This document shows, piece after piece, positions 62,593 to 64,000 of a stretch of 64,000 nucleotides of DNA. Location: NCBI GenBank assembly GCA_023429995.1, contig JAEZCE010000023.1, positions 1-64,000 of the forward strand. The letters are read 5' to 3'. The notes beneath the pieces were generated by a model, which worked only from the letters and a program-made list of their open reading frames with translations, was not told the origin of the DNA and made no database searches. Numbering within the stretch: position 1 is the stretch's first letter; each line of letters opens with the position of its first letter. The stretch is from Bacillota bacterium (lineage in GTDB: Bacteria > Bacillota > UBA4882 > UBA8346). The translations under genes and the position numbers were made by a program.

Positions 62593-63441
62593 TTAGGGTT
62601 CGGATTTCAAGAAAGAGATGATTTTATCCGTAAGATGGATCAGGGTATGCCCGTCTCCCGGCAGAACGTTGATTTTAGCATGGGGAAGTAAATTTCCCAA
62701 ACGTTTGGCGGTCACCGCGGAATGAAACATGATATCTTTTTCGCCCACAAACAATATAACCGGCATCGATAATTGCTTCAATTCCAGGTCGGAAAATAAA
62801 GGAATTTTTTCCCGGCGAAAGTTAAAGTTTTTCCCGATGAGTTTCTCATATTCCAGCACCACTTTAGGTAGGGGCTGATTTCCATTTATTTTTTGGTATA
62901 ATCTATCCATTCCTTTTTCGCCTAAGAGCATATAAACCAGCACTTTCAAAAGGAAAGAAGTTTTTAACTGTCCGATACCTGCCGGGCAAAGTAATACCAG
63001 TTTATCTACCTTTTCCGGATAACTAACGGAAAACTTCAGGGATAGCCATGCCCCTAATGAAATGCCGACGAGGCTTGCTTTCTCCAACTTTAACGCTTTG
63101 AAAACATCCAGAAGCCATTCTCCAAAAGCAGGACCGCTGAAAGGCAGTTGAGTCTCGTCGCTTTTACCAGGTTCCCCCGGTATATCCACAGCATATACCC
63201 GGTAATTACGGGAATATTCACGTGAATCTCCCAACCACATCAGGGAATTGAATGCACTACCATGAAGTAGGACCACTGGCGGAGCATCTTTTTCACCCGT
63301 GGCAATTATAAAAGTGCTTCCAAAACGCGTTTTAACGTGAAATTTTTCATTTGGCAAAGGCCATTTTTTAAGGAATGAATCATAGAATTTTAAAACAGCG
63401 GTTTTCCCTTCTTGGGACTTAAAAGCAACTTTAGTTTTCAT
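62593..63441 (-). CDS. Alpha/beta hydrolase
   Basis: 282 residues: oxyanion loop VVLLHGSAFNSLMW, nucleophile Ser in LVGISLGAWLSL, acid Asp in LFVGEKDIMFHS and catalytic His in LPGDGHTLIHL. A small cap domain lies between. The substrate is unknown. Start ATG after GGAGG. It lies 15 nt downstream of the DUF4180 gene and is probably cotranscribed with it. Confidence 0.88.
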   Translation of the reverse strand: MKTKVAFKSQEGKTAVLKFYDSFLKKWPLPNEKFHVKTRFGSTFIIATGEKDAPPVVLLHGSAFNSLMWLGDSREYSRNYRVYAVDIPGEPGKSDETQLPFSGPAFGEWLLDVFKALKLEKASLVGISLGAWLSLKFSVSYPEKVDKLVLLCPAGIGQLKTSFLLKVLVYMLLGEKGMDRLYQKINGNQPLPKVVLEYEKLIGKNFNFRREKIPLFSDLELKQLSMPVILFVGEKDIMFHSAVTAKRLGNLLPHAKINVLPGDGHTLIHLTDKIISFLKSEP

Positions 63442-63456
63442 GGCCTATCCTCCATT

Positions 63457-63822
63457 TCATTTTAGGTTCAGGAGCCAATTCTCCGCATCCCCAACACTGT
63501 TAAAAACCCTAAAGTCGTTTCCTTTGTTGGATTCCGCCAGCAGTTCCTTGAATTTTCCCGTGATGATTTGTTCATTTCCTATAATCGCGGCAGTTTTAAC
63601 TTGATAATTCATAAACTTTTGGAGCATTTGTCCCGCTACCCCTGTTTTAAGTTTGAAGAAATTGTCTGAAAGCGCTTTGGTGTGGATTATCAAGTGATTG
63701 GTATCGTTTTCACCGCAGATCGCGATCAAATCCAGCGCATCCTGTTCCGTGCAAAGCGGTGTCTCAGCAGAAATACATTCAATATATCTGCCGTTACCCT
63801 TTTCCATCACTCTACACTGCAT
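63457..63822 (-). CDS. DUF4180 protein (possibly fused to upstream regulator)
   Basis: From ATG 63822 the product is 121 residues and matches the DUF4180 pattern: YIECISAETPLCTEQDALDLIAICGEN, LIIHTKALSDNFFKLKTGVAGQMLQKFMNYQVKTAAII and FNSVGDAENWL. A good AAAGGAGAG site precedes this ATG, yet the frame has no stop upstream and remains open to the window edge. DUF4180 genes commonly follow PadR regulators. It may therefore be a stand-alone protein or the C-terminal domain of a fusion. The function is unknown. Confidence 0.78.
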   Translation of the reverse strand: MQCRVMEKGNGRYIECISAETPLCTEQDALDLIAICGENDTNHLIIHTKALSDNFFKLKTGVAGQMLQKFMNYQVKTAAIIGNEQIITGKFKELLAESNKGNDFRVFNSVGDAENWLLNLK

Positions 63823-64000
63823 TTTGTTACTCTCCTTTCCAATTTCACCACCAAGCTCGCGGCGAACTTTGTAAATCCATTTCAATTCATTTTCGTAGGA
63901 GAAGATTAAATTATCGTGAATTAAATTCCAGAGGTATTTTTCCCGTGTACTTCTCTCCGGTGAGAACTTTTCTCGGTTCAGATATTCTTTTTGCAGTAAT
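63823..64000 (-). CDS. C-terminal part of a PadR-like regulator, in frame with DUF4180
   Basis: Translation of the minus strand from the window edge reads LLQKEYLNREKFSPERSTRE, then KYLWNLIHDNLIFSYENELKWIYKVRREL, without a stop into the DUF4180 methionine. The helical, aromatic/charged pattern resembles the C-terminal dimerisation helices of PadR-family regulators. The DNA-binding domain would lie outside the window, so the call is tentative. Confidence 0.5.

Overview
The window reads as a chromosomal segment of an anaerobic member of the Bacillota (Firmicutes). The evidence is two c-di-AMP (ydaO-type) riboswitches in front of KimA-like potassium transporters, Bacillus-type LexA boxes (GAAC-N4-GTTC), strong GGAGG ribosome-binding sites, an oxygen-sensitive class III ribonucleotide reductase (NrdD), a biotin-dependent Na+-pumping decarboxylase, the anaerobic (cbi) cobalamin route and an ECF-type transporter. 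The exact genus cannot be read from the sequence alone.

Layout. 0-1.6 kb is debris: the 3' end of an IS630-type transposase, an IS1595-type N-terminal fragment behind a double LexA-box promoter, and a umuC remnant lacking both ends. 1.7-4.7 kb is a phosphorelay set (receiver-TPR, HAMP-PAS histidine kinase, lone receiver). After apgM (minus strand) come two paralogous kimA genes, each with its own c-di-AMP riboswitch and terminator. 11-16 kb holds a Myb-like/coiled-coil protein, tRNA-Pro(GGG), an exported FG-GAP-like protein, a TIGR04086 membrane protein, tRNA-Trp(CCA), pduL and an FmdB-like zinc ribbon. 16-27 kb is metabolic: ilvC, the Na+ decarboxylase subunits beta-gamma-alpha, an ECF transporter, a sugar isomerase behind an AraR-like operator, and a frameshifted DUF362 protein. 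27-31 kb holds a DUF218 protein, an SOS-controlled pair of putative DNA-repair proteins (radical SAM/HhH plus DUF4130), a PilZ protein and a DUF985 cupin. 31.5-37.2 kb has a split B12-dependent methionine synthase (minus strand) and nrdD.

The centrepiece is 37.2-60.8 kb: two cobalamin riboswitches and two runs of tightly packed genes that together encode almost every step from glutamyl-tRNA to adenosylcobyric acid. The first run is cbiC, cbiD, cbiET, cbiF, cbiG, hemA, cbiH, cbiJ, precorrin-2 dehydrogenase, hemC, cobA-hemD, hemB, hemL, cbiA, cbiP, cobO. The second is an exported cbiK, cbiL, a BtuFCD-like importer and an ABC-2 exporter pair. The general tetrapyrrole genes (hemA, L, B, C, D) lie inside the B12-controlled unit, so precursor supply is probably tied to cobalamin status. 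MetH, next to this cluster, is a cobalamin consumer. Lower-ligand and nucleotide-loop genes (cbiB, cobU, cobS, cobT) are not in the window.

The right end (60.8-62.6 kb) is repeat-rich and gene-poor and includes a 21-bp tandem array. It is followed on the minus strand by an alpha/beta hydrolase and a DUF4180 domain that is in frame with a PadR-like C-terminal tail running off the window. The hem/cbi region is visibly richer in G+C than the left half.

The most noteworthy items are the paired c-di-AMP-controlled kimA genes with mosaic 3' identity, two SOS promoters of the same geometry (one driving a little-studied radical-SAM repair pair), a MITE-like insertion that supplies the C-terminus of CbiET, and the out-of-phase 21-bp array.
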